Positions 24,901-33,015 of a stretch of 64,000 nucleotides of DNA are shown here, one piece after another. The stretch comes from Molanna angustata (taxonomy: Eukaryota > Arthropoda > Insecta > Trichoptera > Molannidae), in NCBI GenBank assembly GCA_963576475.1, contig OY754982.1, positions 20,722,217 to 20,786,216 of the forward strand, in the 5' to 3' direction. The notes below the pieces were generated by a model. That model saw nothing but the letters and a program-made list of their open reading frames with translations. It had not been told where the DNA came from and did no database searches. How positions within the stretch are numbered: position 1 is the first letter of the stretch; every line of letters begins with the position of its first letter. A program made the translations under genes and the position numbers.

Positions 24901-27413
24901 AAATGAAACGTTATTCAATATTTATTAGTGATGCATTTATTATTTATGATATTTTACTGCACGGAAGAAAATATTCTTGTCACAAGTTCACTGCAAGCGA
25001 GACGGTAATAATGGATTAAAACCAGTCTGTTGAAGTTATTGGTATTCTTTATGCTGGATAGATATTGAGAAAGAAGGATAGTAACATGTATGCCATGGAA
25101 ATCCATATTCTTTAAGTAGGTTGTTAGGTAAAGTTGGTAAAACCCTGGGACAATTGAGAATAGACAAGACATCAAATAACGAATATAACTGTTACTTTTT
25201 TAATATCATAATAATTGTAAGGAATCAAGAAAAATTATAGTATTACATATTTTTTACTATCAAATAATATAAGTTTAAAATTTTATCAATTACTTACCTC
25301 ATCTTCGTCAGATTCTACATCTGCTAAATTTTCTAATATTTCATAAACTTTATCAATGTTATTGCTATATTCATCCCTGTAAAAATTAAATTAAAAATGT
25401 TAAATTAAATGTACTAAGATAAAATATTATCAGATACAATGACGAGCTATACCAGCTTTATGATGATATAGACGTTGGAGTATTTATAAGGATTGGGAGA
25501 CTCAGATGGCTTGGACATGTGGAGAGGATGAGTGAGCAACTGCCCGCCAGAAGAGTCCTTCACCATAGACCAGAGGGTGTGAGGCGTAGGGGGAGACCCA
25601 AGTTGAGATGGATGGACTTCGTCCAGGGGGACCTGGACTCTTTGGGCGTGGTCAATTGGAGACAAGGAGTCGCTGACAGATCAGAATGGCGAAGACTTCT
25701 TTTGGAAGCCAGGTCCCACCTTAGGATGTGGAGCTGATGATGATGATGAAGATAAAATATTAAAATTTGACTGTTTAACCTAGATATGTTTATACAAATT
25801 CATTTTCATATAGAACAAAAAAGGTATAATATATATTATGTTGTATCCATAATACATTCCTTAAATTAACCATAAATGCTTGTGAATGAAATCGTTCGAG
25901 GTGAGATTCGAATCTGCATCCTCTAGATTACTAATCCAGCACGCTAGCCGCTCTGCCACCGACCAAAGTATATTTGAAATTTTGAAAAAAAAACCATACA
26001 TTTCCTTCAATTGTAGTCAATGACTAAAACCGGGTTGTTACGAACATCAACATCAGCATCTTTTAACTCCGTATCAGCATCCACATTGATCAATGCTGAT
26101 GTTTGATTGATGATGTTGCCATCCAACTGCCCGTGTGGCGGGTCTTATGGCACATGTAGTTTTCACTTACAAGTTTTTAATAAATTAATATAATATATAA
26201 GATTGATATTTTTTATTAAAAATCGCAAAATTATTTACAAATAATATTTTATTTCAATACCAAGGGAAACTGTGCAACTTTTGGAAAAAAATATATCACT
26301 TTTTGTGTGATTTTTTAAAAAAATACCATTAGAAAAATACAAGAAAATAACATGCTGATGTCAATGGTAAGATATCGGCATCAGCTGATTTGAAGAAAAT
26401 GTGCATCAGCACAACCCTAGCCTAAAACCTACTTAAAATTTTCATACATACCTGGAATTAGGTGATCTGGTTTCTTCTTCATTGGCACTTTTTTTGTCAA
26501 TTATACTCCGAGACCATGACTTGCTGTGTCTAACTGAAGATGACCTCGATCCATCCTCTTGCAAAGCACTCTTCTCTTCAATTGCTTTAGATCGAGAGAA
26601 ATCAAGTTTCCTAGAAGACTCCTCACATTGACTCGATATGGATTTGCTCTTGCTATATTGCGATCGTTCCCTATAACCTCTGGATCTGCTTCTTTCTCTT
26701 CTTGTAGAGCATCGATCAGAGTCTCGGCTTCGCGAATATGTGTCTCGGTTGGAGCTTCGTGAATGCTGCGGGTTGTAATGGCGAGATCTTGAGTCATTGT
26801 ATCTTTTATATCTACTGTCCTTTGAAGACCTCGAATAGACAGAATCAGATCGACACGACCTTCCACTTTCACTAGATCCCCTATAACTTCTGTCTTCTCT
26901 GCTGGTTAATCTGTTTCGTTTCTCATCATGGTCTCGTCGTTCAGATGAAACATAGGAGCTTGATAGATATGTAGTAGAACTAGATGACTGCATAGTGTAA
27001 TTATCAACTCTTCTTTCACTGCGAATATATGTAGTGACTACTGTTGAAGATCTTAAAGGTGGCGGTTGAGTTATATCGATCGGAAGGGGCAATTGTTGAG
27101 TAGGAACTGGCGGCGGAAGATCATGAAAATAACCGTTATTCCAATCGTTTGGAGGGTAGTTGGTCGGAGCAGGAGTGGGCGGCGGTAACGACATATCCAC
27201 AATTGGTGGGGGAAACGTAAGAGGAAAATTCATATCAGTTTGGGACGGTAAAATGAATGGAACATTGCTTTGATTCGGGTAAGGCATAGAATGTGGGTTC
27301 GGTAAAAATGGAGCAGGGACGTTGCTAGGGGCAGAAACAGTTTCCGGAGGAGGTATGTTGCCGGGAGGTGGAACATTGTAATATAAGGAATTATAATTGT
27401 AACTGTCCGACAT
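3520..27413 (-). CDS. drosha: Drosha, nuclear RNase III of the Microprocessor (18 exons, 1431 aa)
   Basis: Exons, 5' to 3': 26452-27413, 25298-25376, 24667-24874, 23934-24066, 16219-16374, 15724-15944, 15088-15345, 14037-14235, 13108-13315, 11700-11946, 10783-11003, 8248-8379, 7349-7520, 6616-6797, 6277-6438, 6016-6176, 4777-4922, 3520-3968. The sum is 4296 nt, in frame throughout. Domain order: proline-rich N-terminus (about 1-120), Arg/Ser-rich region (about 135-320), central domain with Cys/His motifs ([19 protein letters not shown], exon 5), RIIIDa (about 815-1010; [13 protein letters not shown] and [13 protein letters not shown]), RIIIDb (about 1068-1235; [10 protein letters not shown] and [13 protein letters not shown]) and a dsRBD (exon 17). 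The catalytic acidic residues of both RNase III signatures look intact. Drosha with DGCR8/Pasha crops pri-miRNA hairpins in the nucleus. The start is the first ATG of the longest exon 1. Human Drosha is about 1374 aa; the extra length here is mainly a Lys/Ser-rich tail. Confidence 0.97.
4492..4747. mobile_element. 256-bp MITE with ~33-bp terminal inverted repeats
   Basis: The left end reads atatcgtcgctcggcgttca followed by ataccacaaatgc. The right end is its reverse complement with about three mismatches (gcatttgcggtattgaatgc then cgagtgacgatat). It has no coding capacity. It lies in the last Drosha intron, 29 bp from the splice donor of exon 17. A TA target duplication is possible but ambiguous because the flanks are AT-rich. 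Confidence 0.75.
5441..5570 (+). repeat. degraded tRNA-derived SINE fragment
   Basis: The segment contains gggttgaattcctggtgga, a run ending gtgagacaatcag, and cttattgggtgtgttaaat. This is the same order of motifs as the intact SINE at 22900-23105 (B box, then gtgagacgattaa, then ttattgggtgcgtgttaaat). It lies in a Drosha intron. Confidence 0.5.
7269..7330 (+). repeat. fragment of the tattgcatatgcgcaaac repeat family
   Basis: The segment tattgcatatgcgcaaacat then tggatt...ccctgtcgggagtc is shared with 21913-22421 and with both arms of the foldback at 31594-31918. This fragment stops about 18 bp from the Drosha exon boundary at 7349. Confidence 0.7.
7735..7880 (-). repeat. inverted copy of the repeat at 230-450
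   Basis: The phrase ggaaatataggcagttaaac and the following 'gtttgagaaaccctg' are the reverse complement of sequence at about 350-431. No gene is visible. The copy lies in the Drosha intron between exons 12 and 13. Confidence 0.5.
8331..8520. repeat. drosha: 92-bp tandem duplication spanning a Drosha splice acceptor
   Basis: Positions 8331-8422 and 8423-8514 are two essentially identical 92-bp copies, followed by a 6-bp start of a third (atagac). Each copy carries the polypyrimidine/AG acceptor and the first 49 nt of Drosha exon 12 (real exon 8248-8379). Transcription meets the extra copy first. Because 92 is not a multiple of three, use of the upstream acceptor would frameshift and soon terminate the reading frame. 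Confidence 0.95.
8983..9564. mobile_element. nonautonomous TIR element (attcagtaact family)
   Basis: The left end reads attcagtaactttttgaact then aaaataagaatgttct. The right end (gaacgttcttaaaaagttat then agaat) is its inverted complement. A related element with the same ends spans 35384-41621. It is non-coding and lies in the Drosha exon 11-12 intron. An internal 'ttcagcattatagaatatc' is duplicated in tandem near 9465-9505. Confidence 0.65.
9807..10001. mobile_element. 195-bp foldback MITE
   Basis: Left terminus ataggagttaagtactattt then tat; right terminus ataaaatagtacttaactcc then tat, which are inverse complements over about 23 bp. It is non-coding, in the same Drosha intron, 19 bp from the hAT-like element at 10021. 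No convincing target duplication was seen. Confidence 0.65.
10021..10644. mobile_element. hAT-like nonautonomous element, TIR TAGGGTGTCCC, 8-bp TSD
   Basis: The termini are tagggtgtcccttat on the left and gggacaccctA on the right. They are flanked by the direct 8-bp repeat GTGTCTAT at 10013-10020 and 10645-10652. The 624-bp interior has no transposase ORF and contains a nested SINE (10460-10624). An 8-bp TSD fits the hAT superfamily, although the TIR alone does not prove it. It lies in the Drosha exon 11-12 intron. Confidence 0.8.
10460..10624 (+). repeat. tRNA-derived SINE (family 1), nested in the hAT-like element
   Basis: It has a tRNA-like head with ttcgtggctcagtttgtcagg (A-box-like) and a weak B-box region (ggattcccggtggagacac). 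The shared body follows: cgattaatatcgtaagtctc, cagaatgtggcaacttgtta and ttgggtgcgtgttaaat. Sister copies lie at 22900-23105 (+), 46683-46845 (-) and 58160-58345 (-). Confidence 0.75.
14347..14872. mobile_element. foldback element with ~210-bp inverted arms
   Basis: Left arm 14347-14556 and right arm 14654-14872 are inverse complements over nearly their whole length. Both carry caccggtatcgct, attcaaagcgaggactcgaa, taatagagaagga and aattccaagaaaaataaaat. About 97 bp separate them. It is non-coding and lies in the Drosha intron between exons 7 and 8. Transcribed, it would form a long imperfect hairpin. Confidence 0.85.
16650..17266. mobile_element. 617-bp nonautonomous TIR element (CAGTCTWACTAA ends)
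   Basis: The left end is cagtcttactaataaacg and the right end is ttttagttagactg, giving a ~12-bp TIR. Sub-terminal phrases such as 'aataaacg' and 'cgtttattagtaag' also recur inverted. It is non-coding and sits in the largest Drosha intron (16375-23933). Confidence 0.6.
17621..19290. other. AT-rich insertion of unknown class inside the CR1-like remnant
   Basis: No credible ORF and no terminal repeats could be fixed. It contains two similar sub-blocks with cgtctcgagat near 18459 and 18691, and a short perfect hairpin at 18796-18829. The segment splits the LINE remnant's coding sequence, so it probably arrived after the LINE. Exact borders are uncertain. Confidence 0.4.
18796..18829. repeat. 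perfect 16-bp inverted repeat with 2-nt loop
   Basis: cggtcagcctcgcaaa (18796-18811), ct, then tttgcgaggctgaccg (18814-18829). It is notably GC-rich against the AT-rich surroundings. It could be a palindrome end, a protein-binding site or a relic of a foldback element; no function can be assigned. Confidence 0.85.
20414..20667. repeat. 127-bp tandem duplication
   Basis: Copies 20414-20540 and 20541-20667 both run from tacataggtacat to ggtctcgaaa and differ at only a few positions (for example tagtg/tcgtg, acacc/acagc). It is non-coding and lies in the large Drosha intron. Confidence 0.9.
20822..21085. mobile_element. foldback element with 70-bp inverted arms
   Basis: Arm 20894-20963 and arm 20997-21066 are inverse complements with about one mismatch, separated by 33 bp (cctcttcagg...aagaaaag). 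Outer sequence (aaaaaacttttagtacaaat on the left, its complement at about 21057-21076) extends the symmetry. On the left the symmetry is broken by a short extra segment (20850-20893). It lies in the large Drosha intron. Confidence 0.85.
21913..22421 (+). repeat. dispersed repeat, fullest copy (family also at 31121-31573, 31594-31918, 7269-7330)
   Basis: The order shared with the TRMU-intron copies is: tattgcatatgcgcaaac, ccctgtcgggagtcaaag, attatctcaatagagacgaa, ggagaaccgggaaatcaagg, cacctacagggcttacgacc, then cgcttgcgcaacgttcacc and finally gaattgcgccagacttataa. There is no ORF of note and no TIR detected. It lies in the large Drosha intron. Confidence 0.85.
22730..23178. mobile_element. hAT MITE, TIR CAGTGATTCCCAA, 8-bp TSD
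   Basis: The element begins cagtgattcccaaagtgg and ends ttgggaacctctg, near-perfect inverted ends. The direct 8-bp repeat CTTTATAC flanks it at 22722-22729 and 23179-23186. This is a typical hAT target duplication. There is no transposase. The SINE at 22900-23105 is nested inside. It lies in the large Drosha intron. Confidence 0.9.
22900..23105 (+). repeat. tRNA-derived SINE (family 1), best copy
   Basis: The head cttcgtggctcagttggtta (A box) and gtcccgggttcgattaac (B box) resembles a tRNA. It continues into a non-tRNA body (ggtggagacacag, gagacgattaatatcgtaag, atgtggcaacttgttattgg) and ends with agttgcccgagaagc. It is nested inside the hAT MITE. The sequence after the head cannot close a tRNA acceptor stem, so it is not a tRNA gene. 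Confidence 0.85.
23209..23819. mobile_element. 611-bp nonautonomous TIR element (GGGCCGGTATTACAGTC)
   Basis: The left end is ggcccggtattacagtc and the right end is gactgtaataccggcccta, inverse complements. Inner pieces 'cgtattacagtg' and 'cactgtaatacg' repeat the symmetry. Inside is a tandem pair of about 50 bp with 'cgcctctagtgatagaaac' (about 23563-23645). It is non-coding and ends about 115 bp from Drosha exon 4. The TSD is unresolved. Confidence 0.75.
25430..25749 (+). mobile_element. 5'-truncated LINE 3' end with 13-bp TSD
   Basis: The open frame to 25737 reads [20 protein letters not shown], then [35 protein letters not shown]. This is the C-terminal tail typical of RTE/I-like LINE ORF2 proteins. 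It is followed by a gatgatgatgatgaa tail. The 13-bp direct repeat AGATAAAATATTA flanks it at 25417-25429 and 25750-25762. It was inserted by target-primed reverse transcription into Drosha intron 1. Confidence 0.85.
25855..25966 (-). repeat. tRNA-derived SINE (family 2)
   Basis: The + strand shows gcttgtgaatgaaatcg, then gagattcgaatctgcatcc, then attactaatccagcacgcta and ccgctctgccaccgacc. Read on the minus strand this is a tRNA-like head (A box near gtggcagagcggcta, B box gattcgaatctc). Other copies lie at 41766-41893, 46322-46437 and, interrupted, 48236-48660. Confidence 0.7.
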
Positions 27414-29063
27414 TGCAAAATTATCGGAGTTTTTTCACAATACTATGAATAAAAAAAACTCAATTGAACTGAGTTAAACATTTGCCGTGATGAAAGTACA
27501 ATTAGTGATTTTCATCGAATCATCGTAACTAAATTATTATATCAATATTTAGATATCGTTTTTATATTGGACAATTAACACAATATATTATAAGCGACTA
27601 TCAAATCAAACGCACAAATTCATTCCTCCAACGCTCAGAACCATAGATGACAATTTGACAACTAATAGTGACACTCATAGATTCATAGACTAATTTCCTG
27701 TATTATCTTTCAATAGATATGTTGGCTTAAGGTCTTTGATCGCAAATTTTAACCAAAATCATTTTTGCATATGCGATACAATATTTTGGAAAGCAAAGTG
27801 GATGGATTTATAGAACGATACTTTGATTCAAATTTAAACAACATCGACGACGAAAATTTCATATAGAAGAAACGGAACATGCAGAGCACAAGAAATACCA
27901 GGCCAAGGCGATGCAGGATTTAAGAATTCACAGGATCTAATCCACTAGCATGTTGCTGTCTCCCAAGTGGTAGCTTCGTCTTTCAATTTTCACGGCATGG
28001 TACTTCTTCCTCAACGGCGATCAATCCAGAGAACATCGCCACTAAAAATTAATTCTCAACATACGGGTTACGGGCTAAATGACTGAGCACACGTCACTGC
28101 AGCAACAGAGGGTTTAGGGTAGCTCTGGGAGCCTCAACGGAAGCAAAGAGTCGTATGTGATAATATGGAAATCCCTCTCGTATTCTTATTTGCAAGTATC
28201 CGCTTTTCTCTCAAGCGTGATATTTGTGGAATGGTGAAGGAAAAAACAAAATTCTCATTATAAAATACCTGCCACCTGTCATCTAGAGGCCTACGATGAT
28301 GTTTAAAAGATGGATGAATTATACAAGGACACTATAGCTATTTCAAAGTAAAAATAATCATTGTAGTGCACAGGAATGAGCCAATACTTAAAGAAAGGTA
28401 TACACTTCAAGTGCCAGCCTATTAAAAAGGTTGAACCCCAATGAGCCGTAGCAACAATATGGATTGGATGGCGTTCTCTTTTGAAATTCTGTACGTCATT
28501 TGTTTCTACTTGTTCACCTATTTTCAGTGTAATTTTTAATAAGCCAGCAACAAGAAGACAATATTTTGTTCACACATTATGAATAGAAAATTTGGTAGTT
28601 GTCGGACAAAGGATATTGAACTAAAGGGGGACTATGTAATAAAATAAATTCAGTATTTTATAGAACATTTTATTTGTGAATATTTACAATTTTCTATTTG
28701 CAAATATACAGTAAGTATACTAGAATCATATCTTTATGCAGAATACCTATTTTTCAACGAAACAAAGTAAAATATTAAGTAATTTTCGAAATCACATAAG
28801 CAGGTAAACAAATAATAATTCAGTTTATATATAATTTAGTTTTCTATGCATGGTTCACTAAAATTAAAAGGCACCCCCTCCCTTGAAAAATGGTTGTCAA
28901 TATTTTATTGTTTCACAGTTGTTTTGAAAATGAACATAATATACTATTGCATCAACATTACATGTTTTTTTCCTATTATACGGTGGTTTGAATCCTTAGT
29001 TGAATAAGAGATGAAATAAAGCCAAATAACATATTACAATAATGACTGCTAGTAAAATTATGA
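27414..29063. other. Drosha upstream region, with a possible decayed coding fragment
   Basis: The first few hundred bases upstream of the Drosha ATG (27413) should contain its promoter and 5' UTR; no motif could be fixed. At 27772-27935 (+) an ATG frame reads MRYNILESKVDGFIERYFDS and ends at a TAG. A one-base shift then continues as EETEHAEHKKYQAKAMQDLR before a stop. Its amino-acid composition looks coding-like, but I do not recognise a parent gene. The remainder to 29063 shows nothing I can name. Confidence 0.35.
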
Positions 29064-32000
29064 TCATGATTGAATACTGGTTGAATTATCATTTAAAACA
29101 TAGTCAGTGGGACCAATTGAAGCTATGCGAGCGCTACCATAACATTCTTCATCATTATAAAATATTGCATACTGTCCGGGAGTCACAGCACGTAAGGAAG
29201 TATCCAGGTGTAAAATTAAACCATTTTTCGTTTTCATCATCAAACAATTTACAAATGGTTTTGTGTGTTGATATCTAAAGTAACATTTAAAAACGCCATC
29301 ACGTTTTAATATATCTGGTTCATCGTATATCCAATTTGGATTATCTGTCAAAATAATTTTAGTTTTCAATGACAAATGTTCAGTGTCACCAACCTGGAAT
29401 TGTAAAATATTCTTATTTGTAACTTCTTGTACATATAATTTGTACACTGGTGGGTTTATTGCCAAACGGCAATTTGAACCAACCAAACAGAGTTTATGTT
29501 AATTCACAATACAATAAATGAAAAATTATACAGTATTCGCTTGTGCACAAAAGTCAACAATCATTGCTTTATAATTGATAGTGTAAAGGCAGAACATAAC
29601 ATTAAGTGTAACTTTATATTCAAAATTTATTTCACACATTAAAAAAAAATATTCAGAGATAATCATTGAAATAAAATCAACAACAGTTTGTATTCTTATT
29701 TCAAAGTGTAGGCATATTATGTTTTTCCATTAAATTACATTGCTTCTCAGAAACATTACTGGTTCAACATAAACAATTTCACATAGCATAAATAATGAGG
29801 CCTCCTTTGAATTTAAATGAACAATGAAACCTGTCATTTATTTAAAATTAAAATTAATTAAAAATGTATTTTGTACCTAATTAAAAAACTCACCACATAA
29901 ATTGAATTATCTGATTGATTCTTTTTGACAACAAAATATCTATGTGTGAGGCCGCCCAGTTTACATCTTTGGCCGAGAGTCCATTCATGGAATCCGTTAT
30001 GTGTTCCAACTATTTTTCCATTTTCAATATCTATAAAATTACCAGGCTTGGCTGAAATGTACTAAAATTTAAAAATAACTTTATAAATATCTACAAATCA
30101 ATGTTCCTTATTCATGAATTAATCTTGCTCTGTAGATTTGTGTTATCAAAATTGTTGAAAATCTAGTACATACACCTTTCTACTAATTTTCAGCATGAAT
30201 AGTTAATGAATGAGCTGTTCATTTTATGGATACAATGCTACCCAAAGGAGGTGTATTACTATAAGGAAATTTGTACCAAGGAAAGATGAATGCTATAACT
30301 CAAACAATAATTGTTCTATATCTAAAAATTGTGTAAGTTATTTCTCTGGATTGGGACAGTGAAAAATAATCATCTCAAGTCATTTCAATGTCTCGGTGTT
30401 TCTTGGTCCTTTAATGAAGCACTAAAGAGCTTTTGATTGATTAATACAGCACTGTAACTGATAAATGAATTATATAATATTATTAATCAAACAAAACATA
30501 TTATATTTTTTTATTGTCAATTTTTAACTCGATGTATATTTATTCTATATATAATTACTTCTGAAATGAAACTTTTCCATCGTCTCGGTCCGACAAAACA
30601 AATTCCATTACTGTCACGTTTTGATGCAACATTCAGTAAGCCTTGTTTTCTTGCTATTTCACGAACAGTGGACTTTTTCATTGTTGCAAGTGGAAACATT
30701 GTTCTACGTAGTGGTTCCTGTTCCACCTGAGAGAGAAAAAATGTTTGATCTTTGAACTTATCAAAGGGTTGAAGCAATCTAGTACCTAAAATGGGAAGAC
30801 ACTTTGTAATTTCATCAATTTTTATTTGGTCAAAATTTTTTAAATGTAAATTAAGTGAAAAGGGTTTTTGTCAAAGAGAAAAAGATTGAATTTATGATAA
30901 CAATGGACACTTCTTTGCATTCTAAGTAAATAGAGATTTTATTGTCAGATGGTCATAAACTCTATACAATACGGCTTCAGATGCTATACAGTCCTATGTC
31001 AATAAACTCCATAGAATACAAGTTTGGATGCATTGGTATAGGATGCTATACATCCCATACCAATAAACTCCATAAAATAGAGTTTGGATGCTGTACAATC
31101 CTATGTCAAAAGAGAATGTTTTATTTTTTAACAGATTTTTAATTATCTCAATAGAGACGAAGTTGGAATATTTATTGTAGGAGAACCGGGAAATCAAGGC
31201 ACCTACAGGGCTTACGACCTGTCATCGGCTGGTTTACGTGATCACTTTATGCGCTTGCGCAACGTTCACCAATTATGCCTTTTAATGAGATCCCTATCAA
31301 TTCAATTTTTGAAAGTTCTATATATTGTAATACTGAAATTCTTTTCGCTTGAAAATAAGGAATTTTTACTACAGCCATCTATGGGTGAAATTATGAACAA
31401 CAATCTTATTATTTTTATTTATTTTCTTGGAACGCCATCTATTGAGAGAATTGGTTTTTTGTAAATAATGAAAGCTACAATTCTTATATCTGAGGTGACA
31501 ATGCATTTTTCGCATAGAAGTCACCCCTGAATTGCGCCAGACTTATAAGGTCATTTTTGTCTTATTTACCTACTTGTACCAATGTGTAAGTAATCGAATA
31601 TTTTTATTATTGCATATGCGCAAACATTGGATTTTTTTCCCTGTCGGGAGTCAAAGATATTTTTTAACAGATTTTTAATTATCTCAATAGAGACGAAGTT
31701 GGAATATTTATTGTAGGAGAACCGGGAAATCAAGGCACCTACAGGGCTTACTTACAGGTCGTAAGCCCTGTAGGTGCCTTGATTTCCCGGTTCTCCTACA
31801 ATAAATATTCCAACTTCGTCTCTATTGAGATAATTAAAAATCTGTTAAAAAATATCTTTGACTCCCGACAGGGAAAAAAATCCAATGTTTGCGCATATGC
31901 AATAATAAAAATATTCGAGAATGTTTTAATCAATGTTTTTATAAATTAATGTGTGTGAAGTCATAAGTGTATGATAATGTTTGTAAGACATCAAATTTTA

Positions 32001-32643
32001 TAACTGGAAGTTTTTATCCATGAACTGAGAATATACCTATATAATAAAACATTACTCACTCACTCCATCTTCATATTTTTCCAAGTAGGGACCAAATGTT
32101 GTATTTGCATAATGTCCTGTTGCAATTGCATCTGCCATTAAATTATTTCTACAATATTCATGAAAGCATTTAAATTTAACTTTTCTATTACAAAGTATGT
32201 CAGGATTGGGAGTGAAACCCATTTCATACTCTCTAGTTAAATATGTGAAAACCTCGTTCCAATACTGTTTCACAAAGTTTACTTGAATAAGAGGTATATC
32301 TAATTTTTGGCAGACAATTTCTGCATCACGATAATCCTTCTCTGTAGTACACCTTCCCATTTCATTTATAGAATCCCAATTTTTCATATATACTCCATGA
32401 ACATCAAAACCTAAAAGAAAATTAAATACCTATATCAAATAGTTTTCTTAACAGACGTAAACACGGCATATGCCAAGATACAACTATCTCAAAATCCTTG
32501 ATATCTTCACGGCTGTACTGTTATTTCAATTGGAAATTAAAAAAAAAGATGAATTAATCACCTTTGGATTTAAGTAAATAAGCTGCAACTGCACTATCAA
32601 CTCCGCCTGATATGCCAACCGCGACTTTTTTGAAAATCGTCAT
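29064..32643 (-). CDS. TRMU: mitochondrial tRNA-specific 2-thiouridylase (TRMU/MTU1), 5 exons, 385 aa
   Basis: Exons: 32562-32643, 32060-32410, 30559-30785, 29894-30061, 29064-29393. Total 1158 nt, in phase, from ATG 32643 to TGA. The protein opens with an N-type ATP pyrophosphatase P-loop (SGGVDS, residues 12-17). It has the catalytic Cys of NPDILCN (C101), [19 protein letters not shown] and the second catalytic Cys in GICFVG (C207), then the central and C-terminal beta-barrel domains. The family (bacterial MnmA) installs 2-thiouridine at the wobble position of mitochondrial tRNAs Lys, Glu and Gln. Human TRMU is 421 aa. There is no obvious long mitochondrial presequence before the P-loop. 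It shares a 372-bp divergent promoter interval with TAF8. Confidence 0.96.
30955..31112. repeat. degenerate ~60-bp tandem repeat
   Basis: Phrases such as 'caataaactccata', 'agtttggatgc' and 'cctatgtcaa' recur about every 60 bp over two and a half units. It is non-coding, in the second TRMU intron, immediately before the dispersed repeat at 31121. Confidence 0.7.
31121..31573 (+). repeat. dispersed repeat, copy 2
   Basis: Collinear with 21960-22420 in the Drosha intron at high identity, but missing the first ~50 bp (the tattgcatatgcgc end). It shares the phrases gagacgaagttggaatattt, acctgtcatcggctggttta and gacttataaggtcatttttg. It lies in the TRMU exon 2-3 intron. Confidence 0.85.
31594..31918. 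repeat. near-perfect foldback, two 158-bp arms with 9-nt loop
   Basis: Left arm 31594-31751 (tcgaatatttttattattgc ... gggcttac) and right arm 31761-31918 are inverse complements with no mismatch found on inspection, separated by ttacaggtc. Each arm is the first ~158 bp of the dispersed repeat at 21913. It lies in the TRMU intron 21 bp after copy 2. As RNA it would form a very stable long hairpin. Confidence 0.95.
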
Positions 32644-33015
32644 CTTGAAATGATTGAAAAGCTAGAACAATCTAATTAAACAATTTGGTAAAATGGTCAT
32701 AACTTTACTGCCTACAAATGTAAATAAATAAATTCAAAATTATTTGACATTTCAAATATAGGTTAATTTAGGGTTACCAACAGTACAAAAAAATCCCTAA
32801 TTTTTCCGTTCCCAGTCTGAAAAAAGCTTGGAAAAAATGTATATTAAATTATCTGTAATCTATGGAATTCTGAAATGTCATTCGAATTTCTATTATAATT
32901 GTCAGTTCAAATAACATAACAAAACAGTTTAAACCAATATTATTAAATATTAGAATCCTAAATGACGTAGTTGTTACATATCACCGTTGTGCTATTTTTC
33001 AATTAACTTATAAAA
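32644..33015. promoter_or_regulatory. likely bidirectional TRMU/TAF8 promoter
   Basis: The two start codons are 372 bp apart and face away from each other (TRMU at 32643 on the minus strand, TAF8 at 33016 on the plus strand). No other gene lies between. No TATA box or initiator could be assigned with confidence. Divergent housekeeping pairs commonly share such an interval; shared regulation here is inferred from position only. Confidence 0.6.

Noticed and set aside
30955..31112. CRISPR-like or satellite array
   Set aside because: Only about 2.5 degenerate units without unique spacers, in a eukaryotic intron; a small tandem repeat.
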